The notes under the pieces are model-generated. The model saw nothing but the letters and a program-made list of their open reading frames with translations. It searched no databases and was not told where the DNA came from. Below, in pieces: positions 40,731 through 49,197 of a stretch of DNA of 60,326 nt. The stretch is from G021776435 sp046756245 (lineage in GTDB: Bacteria > Pseudomonadota > Alphaproteobacteria > Caulobacterales > Parvularculaceae). Within the stretch, counting starts at the first letter, position 1. Each line of letters starts with the position of its first letter. A program made the translations under genes and the position numbers. The stretch covers positions 1-60,326 of the forward strand of contig JBHHVZ010000004.1 in assembly GCA_046756245.1 (NCBI GenBank), in the 5' to 3' direction.

Positions 40731-41291
40731 TTACGCGGCTTCCGGCTTGGTCCAGGCGAATGCTGAAAACGGTTCGTCGACCGGCGTCTTCATCAAATGG
40801 TTGGCGTAATTCGAAAGCGTCTTGTGGGTGACGATGAGGACGGCTTCGAGCGCCTGCTGCTTGGTGAAGCCGGCTTCCAGAAAAGCGTCGGCGTCAGCGT
40901 CCGCCACCACGCCGCGCCGGTCGACGAGCTTGATTGCGAATGCCCGCAGCGCTTCCAGCCGGGCGTCGGCGTAGGGCGCGCCGGTGCGCGCCGCCTCGAT
41001 AATATCGTCCGCAACGCCTTCGCTCTTGGCGATCGCCGTGTGAGCAGGCATGCAATAATGGCAGTCATTGTAGAAATTGACCGCAAACCAGGCGACGTGG
41101 CGCTCCGTCGGCGAAAACGACGTTTTCATAACTTCTCCGCCGATCGCCATGTAAGCGCGCGCCGCCGCCGGAGCTTCAGCAAGACCGCCGAGAAGATTAG
41201 GCACGAAGCCGTAATTGGCCTTCACCGCCTCAAGGGTTTCCTTGCGTTCTCCGTCTGTATTGGCGAGGTCGTGAATGTCGAATTGCGCCAT
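40731..41291 (-). CDS. AhpD/carboxymuconolactone decarboxylase-like protein
   Basis: A 186-residue all-helical protein. The active-site CxxC with a following His is seen in NDCHYCMPAHTAIAKSEG (about residue 75), the AhpD-type signature of peroxidase-associated thiol proteins. The N-terminal YGFVPNLLGGLAEAPAAARAY is typical of the family. A role in peroxide or redox metabolism is likely; no AhpC partner is nearby. Confidence 0.85.
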   Translation of the reverse strand: MAQFDIHDLANTDGERKETLEAVKANYGFVPNLLGGLAEAPAAARAYMAIGGEVMKTSFSPTERHVAWFAVNFYNDCHYCMPAHTAIAKSEGVADDIIEAARTGAPYADARLEALRAFAIKLVDRRGVVADADADAFLEAGFTKQQALEAVLIVTHKTLSNYANHLMKTPVDEPFSAFAWTKPEAA

Positions 41292-41411
41292 ATCGGGTCT
41301 CCTTCGCGTGCTGAACTGTATGGGCTGCGTGCGTCGCGCCCCAGGTTCAAGACAGATAGGGCGGCGGCGTGAAAAACGGCGCCCCTCAACGGCGCCTGCG
41401 GCGATCACGTT

Positions 41412-42011
41412 CTAGAGAGAGGATTGGGGATCGCGCGCCCGATCGCGTTTCGTCCGCGCCGGCGCAAACCGGAAGGCGCGCCGCGTTTTCGCCGCGCCCC
41501 ACCAGGCCAGCGCGACCAGCGCCATGCCGGCGGCGAGTCCGCCCGCCCATTGCAGGTCGAACAGGCTGACGCCGGTGAATGCGAAAAGCGCCAGCCCGCC
41601 CATCATGAGCGCGAACCTGAATGGCGCGGCCGCCGCATCGCCGACCGCCTTGGCGGCTTTGAGCGGCGCGCGCGCCGCCGCGCCGGCGGCTTTCGCAACA
41701 GCGGGACCGGCTCCGGCCAGCAGATTGAGCGCGCGGTTGGCGCCGACGATGCGCACGAGCGCCGCCAGCGCCGCAGCCGCGCCGGCCCACAGAATCCAGC
41801 GCGGCGCCGTCGCCTGCCGCCCGGTTTCTCCCTTCGGAGCGGAAGCCGCCGCCGGTTCGGGTTCGCTTACGGGCGCCGTTTCAAATGTCGCGATATCGGG
41901 CGGCGCCGCAGCGCGGGCTCCGCCGAATGCGGCGAGCGCCGCCGTCGCAGACGCCGCCGCCAATATGGCGGATTTCATCGATCGCGAAGATTTGGGCCGG
42001 GATTTCAGCAT
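41412..42011 (-). CDS. Hypothetical Ala-rich membrane protein
   Basis: A 199-residue protein with an N-terminal signal-like helix (MKSAILAAASATAALAAFG after a basic leader), a Pro/Glu-rich linker, a helix near WILWAGAAAALAALVRI, an Ala/Lys amphipathic stretch and two C-terminal helices (FALMMGGLALFAFTGVSL, AAGMALVALAWWG). A strong AGGAGG site precedes ATG 42011, so this start is preferred over 42038. Function unknown; same direction as the glycosyltransferase upstream. Confidence 0.65.
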   Translation of the reverse strand: MLKSRPKSSRSMKSAILAAASATAALAAFGGARAAAPPDIATFETAPVSEPEPAAASAPKGETGRQATAPRWILWAGAAAALAALVRIVGANRALNLLAGAGPAVAKAAGAAARAPLKAAKAVGDAAAAPFRFALMMGGLALFAFTGVSLFDLQWAGGLAAGMALVALAWWGAAKTRRAFRFAPARTKRDRARDPQSSL

Positions 42012-42060
42012 TACCGCCTCCTGGTCATCCGCTGTCACGTAGGAACCCTGGAGAGCCGAT

Positions 42061-43026
42061 TCAATCCGCAGCCGAAACGCGCGCGCCCGCCGCGGGAGGC
42101 GGCGGATAGGTCAGATAGGAAAGCCGTTTGCGTTCGGCGAAATAGCGCGCCTGCGTGTCGAGAATGACGCCGACGACGAATACGATAAGCGCCGCCAGCA
42201 TGGCGCTCGCCGACAGGATCGCAGTGGGAAAGCGCGGCACCAGACCGGTGCGCAAATATTCCTCGAGCAGCGGAATCGCCAGCACGATCGAGAACAAGGC
42301 GCCCAGGCCGGATATGGCGCCGAACACCACAAGCGGGCGATAGAGCCGCAGGAAAGTCAGCATCCGCCGGAGGATCTGCAGGCCGTCCCAGACCGTATTG
42401 AGCTTGCTTTCGCCGCCGTCCGCACGCGCGCTGTAACGGATGACGACTTCTTTCACCGGCAGCCGAAGATAGGCCGCGTGCGCCGACACTTCCGTCTCGA
42501 TTTCAAACCCTCTCGATACGGACGGAAAGCTCTTGACGAAGCGGCGCGACAATACGCGATAGCCGCTCAGGACATCCGTATACTCGGCCCTGAAGAAACG
42601 CCGGAACAAAAAGCTGAAGGCGCGATTGCCGAACACATGACCGGGCCTATAGGCGGCGTCTTCTTTATGCGCCCTGACGCCGACCACCATGTCGAGCGTG
42701 TCGGCGAGCATGGTTTCGATCATCTTCGGCGCGCTTGCAGCGTCATAAGTGCCGTCGCCGTCGGCGATAACGAATATGTCGGCGTTGATATCGGCGAAGG
42801 CGCGGCGCAGCGCATTGCCTTTGCCTTTCAGGGTTTCAGCGCGCACATGCGCGCCGGCCGCCGCCGCGGCGCGCGCCGTGCCGTCGGTGGAGACGTTGTC
42901 GAAAACATAGATGCGCGCGCCCGGCAGCGCCGCCCTGAATTCGCTGATGACGCCGGCGATTGCGGCTTCCTCATTGTGGCAGGGAAGGATAACGGCGATG
43001 TCGAGACGATTTTCGGCTTCGGTCAT
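42061..43026 (-). CDS. Family 2 glycosyltransferase with C-terminal membrane helices
   Basis: A 321-residue protein. The GT-A domain has VILPCHNEEAAI, FDNVSTDGT and the metal-binding DGDGTYD, in the manner of dolichyl-phosphate-mannose-synthase-like or undecaprenyl-phosphate glycosyltransferases. Two C-terminal membrane helices (PLVVFGAISGLGALFSIVLA and ILSASAMLAALIVFVVGV) anchor it. Probably transfers a sugar to a lipid carrier in envelope glycan synthesis. Confidence 0.88.
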   Translation of the reverse strand: MTEAENRLDIAVILPCHNEEAAIAGVISEFRAALPGARIYVFDNVSTDGTARAAAAAGAHVRAETLKGKGNALRRAFADINADIFVIADGDGTYDAASAPKMIETMLADTLDMVVGVRAHKEDAAYRPGHVFGNRAFSFLFRRFFRAEYTDVLSGYRVLSRRFVKSFPSVSRGFEIETEVSAHAAYLRLPVKEVVIRYSARADGGESKLNTVWDGLQILRRMLTFLRLYRPLVVFGAISGLGALFSIVLAIPLLEEYLRTGLVPRFPTAILSASAMLAALIVFVVGVILDTQARYFAERKRLSYLTYPPPPAAGARVSAAD

Positions 43027-43048
43027 CGCATTTCCCGCTCCAGTTGCT

Positions 43049-43927
43049 TCAGACGGCCGGATCCGGCACGCCGCGACGGCGCGCAGCGGCGAGAACCGTA
43101 TTGCGCAACAGGCAGGCGATGGTCATCGGCCCCACCCCGCCCGGCACCGGCGTGATCGCGCCGGCGCGTTCGCGCGCCGGATCATAATCCACATCGCCGA
43201 CAAGGCGCGCGCTGTCGCCGTCGCCGACCCGGTTGATGCCGACATCGATAACGACGCCGCCCTCCTTCACCCAGTCGCCTTTGACGAGTTCGGCGCGACC
43301 GACGGCGGCGCAGAGAATATCGGCCGAACGGCAAAGCGCCGGCAGGTCCTTCGTCTTCGAATGGGCGATCGTCACCGTGCAGTTTTCCGCCAGCAATAGA
43401 TGCGCGAGCGGCTTGCCCACGAGAATCGACCGGCCGAGCACCACCGCACTGAGACCGCCGAGCGCCGGGCGCACAGTTTTCGCAAGAATGACGCAGCCCT
43501 GCGGCGTGCAGGGGACGAGGCCGTCGAGCCCAAGCATCAGCCTTCCGGCGCTCGCCTCGGTCAGCCCGTCTACATCCTTTTCCGGCGAAATTTCATTGAT
43601 GACGCGCATGGCGTCGATGTGATCGGGCAGCGGCATCTGCACGAGAATGCCGTCGACGGTTTCGTCCTCGTTGAGTTTACGGACGAGATTGATTACGTTT
43701 TCTTCGGGCGTTTCCGCCGGCAGTCGGTGTTCGAATGAGTTCATGCCGGCCTTTTTGGTCGCCCGGCCCTTGTTGCGCACATAGACCTGGCTTGCGGGAT
43801 CCTCGCCGACGAGCACGACGGCGAGCCCCGGGGTCGCATCGCGCTGTACAAGCGCGCTGACGGCGTCGGCGACGCGCGTGCGAAGATCCTTTGCGACTTG
43901 TTTTCCGTCGATGATGTCGGCCGTCAT
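43049..43927 (-). CDS. folD: Methylenetetrahydrofolate dehydrogenase/cyclohydrolase
   Basis: A 292-residue bifunctional enzyme of one-carbon metabolism, making 10-formyl-THF from 5,10-methylene-THF. VGEDPASQVYVRNKGRATKKAGM contains the catalytic Lys, then DGILVQMPLPDHI, the Rossmann VVLGRSILVGKPLAHLLL and the C-terminal TPVPGGVGPMTIACLL. ATG 43927 overlaps the DUF167 gene stop (ATGA). Confidence 0.97.
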   Translation of the reverse strand: MTADIIDGKQVAKDLRTRVADAVSALVQRDATPGLAVVLVGEDPASQVYVRNKGRATKKAGMNSFEHRLPAETPEENVINLVRKLNEDETVDGILVQMPLPDHIDAMRVINEISPEKDVDGLTEASAGRLMLGLDGLVPCTPQGCVILAKTVRPALGGLSAVVLGRSILVGKPLAHLLLAENCTVTIAHSKTKDLPALCRSADILCAAVGRAELVKGDWVKEGGVVIDVGINRVGDGDSARLVGDVDYDPARERAGAITPVPGGVGPMTIACLLRNTVLAAARRRGVPDPAV

Positions 43928-44244
43928 TCCACCCCTCCCAATAGCGCGTCCAACCGTTTCGTCAGGTTGCCCGGATCGCCTTTGAGCGCGACCGTTTTCA
44001 GCCTGTCCGTTTCGCCTGCGGTAATCGAGACCGCCGATTTGGGCAAGCCGAGCGTCTTGGCGAGAAGCCGCACCGCGGCCTTGTTGGCCCGGCCCTTGTC
44101 CGGCGGAGCGGTGACGCGCATGGCGAGCCGCACGTCGCCGCCCGGCCCGTTCCAACATCCGCCGACCTTGTCGGCGGAGGCGTTCGGCGTGACGCGCAGG
44201 CGCAGAATCACCGTCTCGCCTTTCGTCTCGAAGGCCGCGCCCAT
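43924..44244 (-). CDS. DUF167/YggU-family protein
   Basis: A 106-residue protein with the family pattern LRVTPNASADKVGG ... LAMRVTAPPDKGRANKAAVRLLAKTLG and ITAGETDRLKTVALKG. The family is widespread and its function is unknown. It is coupled to folD (4-nt overlap) and follows the YggT gene by 6 nt, a conserved alphaproteobacterial arrangement. Confidence 0.92.
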   Translation of the reverse strand: MGAAFETKGETVILRLRVTPNASADKVGGCWNGPGGDVRLAMRVTAPPDKGRANKAAVRLLAKTLGLPKSAVSITAGETDRLKTVALKGDPGNLTKRLDALLGGVE

Positions 44245-44250
44245 GTCGAT

Positions 44251-44553
44251 TTAGGGTATGGAGCGCAGGAGCGGCTTGAAGATGTAGAGATTGACTGCGT
44301 ACTGAAACGCATTGACGCCGATCAGCAGGATGATCGGCGAAATGTCGATGCCGCCCATGTTCGGCAGGAAATTCCGGATCGGACGCAACAATGGCTCGGT
44401 CAGCGCAAAGCAGGTGCGCAGAACCGCGTCGACGAAACGGTTGTGGCGGTTGATGACGTTGAACGCCACCAGCCAGCTCATGACCACCGACACGATGATG
44501 ACGACGACATAAAGGCCTACGAGTTGGTTGAAGACGTAAGCTATAACCGCCAT
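44251..44553 (-). CDS. YggT-family membrane protein
   Basis: A 100-residue protein with two membrane helices (LVGLYVVVIIVSVVMSWLVAF and DISPIILLIGVNAFQYAV) joined by the conserved LTEPLLRPIRNFLPNMGGID. The YggT family is linked to osmotic stress and, in other bacteria, to cell division membrane proteins; exact role unknown. GAGGAG precedes ATG 44553. Confidence 0.93.
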   Translation of the reverse strand: MAVIAYVFNQLVGLYVVVIIVSVVMSWLVAFNVINRHNRFVDAVLRTCFALTEPLLRPIRNFLPNMGGIDISPIILLIGVNAFQYAVNLYIFKPLLRSIP

Positions 44554-44638
44554 ATCGCTCTCCTCGCCCTCTTGCGCCGCCTGATTTCGGGGCCGGACCC
44601 TACCTAGGGCGCGTCGGGCCGGCGCGCAACCGAGAGCC

Positions 44639-45049
44639 TTATTCGCCCGGTTGTCGGGCGGGCGCGGCGCGCGAGCACAAGAGCGGCGTCGCGAAGCCGC
44701 CGACCCGCACGAACCCGACGCCGTCTTTTTCAATGATAAGCAGGGTCATGTCGCCGCCGGAGGCCGTCTTGTCGGCGGTCGAAAAGGAAACATCCTGCGC
44801 CGTCCACACAATTCGGCCGTTGGCGCGCGCAACGGCGCCGTCGGCTTCCCAGCACCCGGTATAGGCGCACACGCTCATCGCGCCGCTCGCGCGCGCCCAG
44901 ACATCCATCGGCGTAAATTCGCCGGGCGCGGCGGCCGCGCAACCGTCGGCCGAACACCAGACCTCGAGCTGGTTGCGGCAATTCCAGACGTCTCCGGGAA
45001 TTTCCGCAGGCGACGTGAACAACGCCGCAACCGCCAGTAAGAACGCCAT
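44639..45049 (-). CDS. Cys-rich secreted hypothetical protein
   Basis: A 136-residue protein with a signal peptide (MAFLLAVAALFTSPAEI) and six cysteines in the mature part (WNCRNQLEVWCSADGCAA, VCAYTGCWEADG, LLCSR), suggesting three disulfides. GGAG lies 6 nt before ATG 45049, preferred over TTG 45061. No family recognised. Confidence 0.68.
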   Translation of the reverse strand: MAFLLAVAALFTSPAEIPGDVWNCRNQLEVWCSADGCAAAAPGEFTPMDVWARASGAMSVCAYTGCWEADGAVARANGRIVWTAQDVSFSTADKTASGGDMTLLIIEKDGVGFVRVGGFATPLLCSRAAPARQPGE

Positions 45050-45163
45050 CGCAATCTCCAAGGCCGCCGCCAGACCAGCCTATACCCTGGCCCACGGGCT
45101 GCAAGCGGCGGCGCGCGGGCTGATTGACAGGAGTCGGGCCGGCGCTTAGATAGCGCCTGCCTC

Positions 45164-45239
45164 GGGGCTGTAGCTCAGTTGGGAGAGCGCGACGTTCGCA
45201 ATGTCGAGGTCAGGGGTTCGATTCCCCTCAGCTCCACCA
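45164..45239 (+). tRNA. tRNA-Ala (anticodon CGC)
   Basis: A complete cloverleaf: acceptor GGGGCTG pairs with CAGCTCC (one G-U), D-arm GCTC...GAGC, anticodon stem CGACG/TGTCG with loop TTCGCAA (anticodon CGC, reads GCG), T-arm GGGGTTCGATTCCCC, encoded CCA. Confidence 0.95.
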
Positions 45240-45816
45240 GCCTTCGCTCGCTTCGCGAGCTTCGGCTCGGCAAGCCTGATGTCCCCCGAAATTTCCATTT
45301 GCATCGTCAGCGCGAACCCCGGACTTGATCGGGGCAAGGCCGTCACGTCGAAGCCTGTCAGGCGAAGGCGGGTGTTTATAGCCCCCCTCTGATAAAATTT
45401 TGGGGATAGTTATCCGACAATTCCAGTGCTGTTTTATATTGGCGGCATGAGTTCGTATCCGCCGTCATTCCGTCCTCTACCCCTCGTCGCCGTTTCGGAA
45501 ATGGTCCGCAACGACGTCTTCCTCGCGTCCTTCACAGCCGAGCGAGAGCAGACCATCCGGCGACAGTTTCGCCGCGTTCCGCCTCTGTTCGAAAAGAGAC
45601 AAAATGGACCCTTTCGCCGCCAAACCCGCATAAAAGGCCGGGTTCGGATTTTTGGTTTTCCGGAGAGGAGACAAAATAGACCCGAGCTGCGAACGTTTCA
45701 CAACTGGCGGCGGGAGCGTTGAGCGGGCGGTGCAAACCACGCTGGACACCACGCCCGCGCCTCGCGCATGCTCGCGCTGGAAGGCATCGCCCAAGCGAGC
45801 CCGAAAGGATGACCTC
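45240..45816. other. 577-bp intergenic region after tRNA-Ala
   Basis: No convincing gene. It holds a tRNA-proximal hairpin cluster (45244-45270), the GGGATAGTTATCC motif shared with 56708-56725, and two direct 16-bp copies of GAGACAAAAT(G/A)GACCC at 45596 and 45668. The promoter of the aldehyde dehydrogenase must lie here. The reading frame at 45426-45722 is judged non-coding. Confidence 0.45.
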
Positions 45817-47268
45817 ATGACGCTTCAAACTCCCGTCTCGCCCCGGACGGCGTTGCCGAGCGCTAGCGACAATGAAATCGTTCGCCTGTTCGCGCTTCAG
45901 AAAAGCGCCTCGCTCGACAATCCCCCGCCGGAATATCGGACCCGGATCGACTGCATCGACAGAATCATCCACGCCCTCGAGAAGCATGAAGCGCGCATCG
46001 TCGAGACGGTGAGCGCCGATTTCGGCAATCGCGCCCGCGTTGAGACCGTTGTTTCGGAAATTCTCGTCACCATCGCCGCGGCGCGGCACGCCAAACGTCA
46101 CTTGAATCGCTGGATGCGCCCGCGCAAAGTCGCCACCCCCCTGCACATGGCGCCGGGCAAAAGCCGGCTGTCGCCGCAACCGCTCGGCGCCATCGGAATT
46201 ATCTCACCCTGGAATTATCCGGTTCAACTTGCTCTCTCGCCGGCGATCGCCGCACTCGCTGCGGGAAACCGCATCCTGCTGAAGCCAAGCGAGTTGACGC
46301 CGGGCGCCAGCGAACTGTTGAAGGAAATCGTCGCCGAGTTTTTCGACGAAGCGATTTTCGCCGTCGTCACCGGCGGCCCGGAAGTCGGACAGGCCTTCGC
46401 CGCAACGCCGTTCGATCATCTCCTGTTCACGGGCTCGACTGCAGTCGGTCAGAAGGTGGCCGAAGCGGCGGCGAAAAACCTGACGCCGGTCACCCTCGAG
46501 CTCGGCGGCAAGTCGCCCGCCGTCATTGACAAAAGCGCCGATCTCGAAAAAGCCGCGCGCTCGATCGCTTTCGGCAAGCTTTTCAACGCCGGGCAGACAT
46601 GCGTGGCGCCGGATTATGTACTGGCCCCGCGCACAAAGCTCGATGCGACCGTCGACGCCGTCGCTGCTGCTGCGCGCAAGCTGTATCCGGAAATCGATAC
46701 GACGACGGATTATTCATCGATTGTCTCGGACCGGCATTTCGACCGGCTGAAGGCCCTTATCGCAGAAGCGCGCGATTCGGGCGCGCGAATTGTCGAGATC
46801 GGATCTTCAAACGCGCTTCATCCCCGCCGCAAATTGCCGCTTACGCTCGTGATCGAACCGCCGCGGTCTGCAGGGCTGATGCGGGAGGAGATTTTCGGGC
46901 CCATCCTGCCCATGCTCGGATATGATTCAGAAGAAGAAGCGATTGAATTCGTCAATGAACGCGACCGGCCGCTCGCGCTTTACTGGTTTGGAAACGACGA
47001 CGCCGCGCGCAAAAGCATGCTCGAACGCACCGTATCGGGCGGCGTGACGGTGAACGATACGATGATGCACGTCGCGCAGGAAAATCTTCCCTTCGGCGGC
47101 GTTGGCAAGAGCGGCGTCGGCGTTTATCACGGCGAAGCGGGATTCGAGACGTTTTCGCATATGAAGCCGGTCTTTTATCAAAGCCGGTTTGCAAGTTCCG
47201 GCGCTCTCCTGCCGCCCTATTCGGCGAAAACCGACAAGCTTTTATCAATCGTGAAAAAACTCGTCTGA
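45817..47268 (+). CDS. Coniferyl-aldehyde-dehydrogenase-like ALDH
   Basis: A 483-residue NAD(P)-dependent aldehyde dehydrogenase. Motifs: PWNYPVQLALSPAIAALAAGN, LFTGSTAVGQ, LELGGKSP with the general-base Glu, NAGQTCVAPDY with the nucleophile Cys, and EEIFGPILPMLGY. The N-terminus (YRTRIDCIDRIIHALEKHEARIVETVSADFG) and the C-terminal KLLSIVKKL fit the coniferyl aldehyde dehydrogenase (CALDH) group, which oxidises aromatic or long-chain aldehydes. AAAGGA precedes ATG 45817. It is followed after 10 nt by an alcohol-oxidising GMC enzyme, suggesting a two-step alcohol to aldehyde to acid route. Confidence 0.9.
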   Translation: MTLQTPVSPRTALPSASDNEIVRLFALQKSASLDNPPPEYRTRIDCIDRIIHALEKHEARIVETVSADFGNRARVETVVSEILVTIAAARHAKRHLNRWMRPRKVATPLHMAPGKSRLSPQPLGAIGIISPWNYPVQLALSPAIAALAAGNRILLKPSELTPGASELLKEIVAEFFDEAIFAVVTGGPEVGQAFAATPFDHLLFTGSTAVGQKVAEAAAKNLTPVTLELGGKSPAVIDKSADLEKAARSIAFGKLFNAGQTCVAPDYVLAPRTKLDATVDAVAAAARKLYPEIDTTTDYSSIVSDRHFDRLKALIAEARDSGARIVEIGSSNALHPRRKLPLTLVIEPPRSAGLMREEIFGPILPMLGYDSEEEAIEFVNERDRPLALYWFGNDDAARKSMLERTVSGGVTVNDTMMHVAQENLPFGGVGKSGVGVYHGEAGFETFSHMKPVFYQSRFASSGALLPPYSAKTDKLLSIVKKLV

Positions 47269-47278
47269 TAGCGGATCA

Positions 47279-48898
47279 ATGACCGACAATCAAGACGCCG
47301 AAACGGCGCCCGAAGAATTCGATTACGTGATTGTCGGCGCAGGTTCGGCCGGTTGCACGCTCGCCGGCCGGCTGAGCGAAGACCCGTCCGTACGCGTTTG
47401 CCTCATCGAAGCGGGCGGCCGCGATGCGAGCCCGCTCATTCACGCGCCGATCGGTTTTGCTTTTTTACCGAAAAAAACGCCCGTCAACTGGCGCTTTAGG
47501 ACCGTCCCCCAAAAGCATCTGAACAATCGCATCTGCTTTCAGCCGCGCGGCAGAGTGCTCGGCGGATCGAGTTCGATCAACGCCATGATCTACATTCGCG
47601 GCGCGCCGTCGGATTACGACGGCTGGGCCGAGCAGGGTTGCGCCGGCTGGTCGTGGCGCGATGTGCTGCCCTACTTCAAGAAGGCCGAAGATCAGGCGCG
47701 GGGGCCGAGCGATCTGCACGGAACCGGCGGGCCGCTCGCCGTTTCCGACCTGAGGTATCGCAATCCATTAAGCGATACGTTTCTCAAGGCCGCAGAAGAA
47801 TTGCAGCTTCCCCAAAACGATGATTTCAACGGCCCGTTGCAGGAAGGCATGGGCTATTATCAGGTCACGCAGCGCGGCGGCCAACGTTGCTCGACGGCGC
47901 GCGCTTATCTCGAGCCGGCTGCAGCGCGTGAAAACCTCACCATCATGCCGGACGCCCATGTCGAGCGCATCCTTTTCGAAAACCGTACGGCGACAGGCGT
48001 CCGCTTGCGCCGCCGCGGCGCCAGACAGGACGTGGCGGCGCGGCGCGAAGTGATTCTCGCCGCCGGCGCGTTTCAGTCGCCGCAATTGCTGATGCTGTCC
48101 GGCGTCGGCCCCGGCGAGGAACTGCACCGGCATGGAATCGACCTCGTCGCCGAATCCGACGAGGTCGGCGCAAACCTGCAGGATCATCTCGACTACATCG
48201 TCCTGCGCAAAAGCCGCTCGCCGCATTCGATCGGATTCACCTTCGCCATGGCGATGCGCGCCCCGCCAGCGCTTGTCGCCTACCGTCTGCGCCGCAAAGG
48301 GCTCTTTACGTCGAACATCGCAGAAGCCGGCGGCTTTCTGAAAACCGATCCGACGCTCGCCGAGCCCGATATCCAGCTTCATTTCCTGCCCGCCCTTGTC
48401 GACGATCACGGCCGCAAGAAACATTTCGGCGGCGGTTATTCCTGCCATGTGTGCGTGCTCCGGCCGAAGAGCCGCGGCGCCGTCACGCTTGCTAGCGTCG
48501 ACCCGACGGCGCCGCCGGCGATCGATCCGAATTTCCTCTCCGACGAGGACGATCTCCAGCGGCTTGTCAAAGGCGCGCGTATCAGCTTGCGGCTCCTCGA
48601 CGCGCCGGCTTTCGAGGCGACCGGCGGCGAGCAGCTTTATCTGCCGCGCGGCGCCGACGATGATACGCTGATCGCCGATATCAGAGCCCGCGCCGATACG
48701 ATCTACCATCCGGTCGGAACCTGCCGGATGGGGGCCGATTCCGGCGCGGTCGTCGATCCGCAATTGCGGGTCAACAGGGTTAACGGTCTGCGGGTCGTCG
48801 ACGCCTCGATCATGCCGGCGCTCATCGGCGGCAACACCAATGCGCCGACCATCATGATCGCCGAAAAAGCGGCGGATATGATACAGACCGCCGCCTGA
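47279..48898 (+). CDS. GMC-family oxidoreductase
   Basis: A 539-residue FAD enzyme of the glucose-methanol-choline group. FAD motif VIVGAGSAGCTLAGRLSE near residue 18, GRVLGGSSSINAMIYIRG, the second signature GAFQSPQLLMLSGVG, and the C-terminal HPVGTCRMG...VVDASIMPALIGGNTNAPTIMIAEKAADM with catalytic His. Resembles alcohol or choline dehydrogenases; substrate unresolved. It likely supplies aldehyde to the neighbouring dehydrogenase in the same operon. Confidence 0.92.
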   Translation: MTDNQDAETAPEEFDYVIVGAGSAGCTLAGRLSEDPSVRVCLIEAGGRDASPLIHAPIGFAFLPKKTPVNWRFRTVPQKHLNNRICFQPRGRVLGGSSSINAMIYIRGAPSDYDGWAEQGCAGWSWRDVLPYFKKAEDQARGPSDLHGTGGPLAVSDLRYRNPLSDTFLKAAEELQLPQNDDFNGPLQEGMGYYQVTQRGGQRCSTARAYLEPAAARENLTIMPDAHVERILFENRTATGVRLRRRGARQDVAARREVILAAGAFQSPQLLMLSGVGPGEELHRHGIDLVAESDEVGANLQDHLDYIVLRKSRSPHSIGFTFAMAMRAPPALVAYRLRRKGLFTSNIAEAGGFLKTDPTLAEPDIQLHFLPALVDDHGRKKHFGGGYSCHVCVLRPKSRGAVTLASVDPTAPPAIDPNFLSDEDDLQRLVKGARISLRLLDAPAFEATGGEQLYLPRGADDDTLIADIRARADTIYHPVGTCRMGADSGAVVDPQLRVNRVNGLRVVDASIMPALIGGNTNAPTIMIAEKAADMIQTAA

Positions 48899-48975
48899 CG
48901 TTATTCGGCCGGATTTTTGCTCTATTGAAAGGTTAAAGTTTGAGGCTTGGGTTTGTAGACAACGAGTTCTGCCAC

Positions 48976-49116
48976 TGTCATTCCGGGGCGCTCCGCAAGG
49001 AGCGAACCCGGAATCCATTCCTGAGCGCCGCCGCTTGCTCCGGCCGCGCCGCTGATCGCAGGGACAGGCTCAGGGCTGGATTCCGGGTCCGGCCTGAAGG
49101 CCGTCCCGGAATGACA
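48976..49116. repeat. Inverted-end repeat upstream of glmS
   Basis: Ends are TGTCATTCCGGG and CCCGGAATGACA (12-bp inverted repeat). Internal hairpins include GCTCCGCAAGGAGC and GGCCTGAAGGCC, with GAATCCATTC / GGATTCC paired across the element. A related element lies on the other side of glmS at 51050. Confidence 0.8.
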
Positions 49117-49197
49117 GTGTAAAACTGAACGGTTGCAGGCCCTGATAAACTACGATGGCGCGTTTTCACGCCGTCGGCATGAACGAGACGCGGAACC

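Noticed and set aside
45146..45346. 66-codon minus-strand frame containing AEGNRTPDL
   Set aside because: A well-known false gene type produced by translating the antisense of a tRNA gene; tRNA-Ala lies here on the plus strand.
45426..45722. 98-codon plus-strand frame before the aldehyde dehydrogenase
   Set aside because: Low-complexity Arg/Pro composition, no ribosome site, no family likeness, and it spans both copies of a direct DNA repeat.
49117..49197. glmS ribozyme or other leader RNA upstream of glmS
   Set aside because: The leader is only about 80 bp after a repeat and shows no ribozyme core; such ribozymes are mainly in Gram-positive bacteria.
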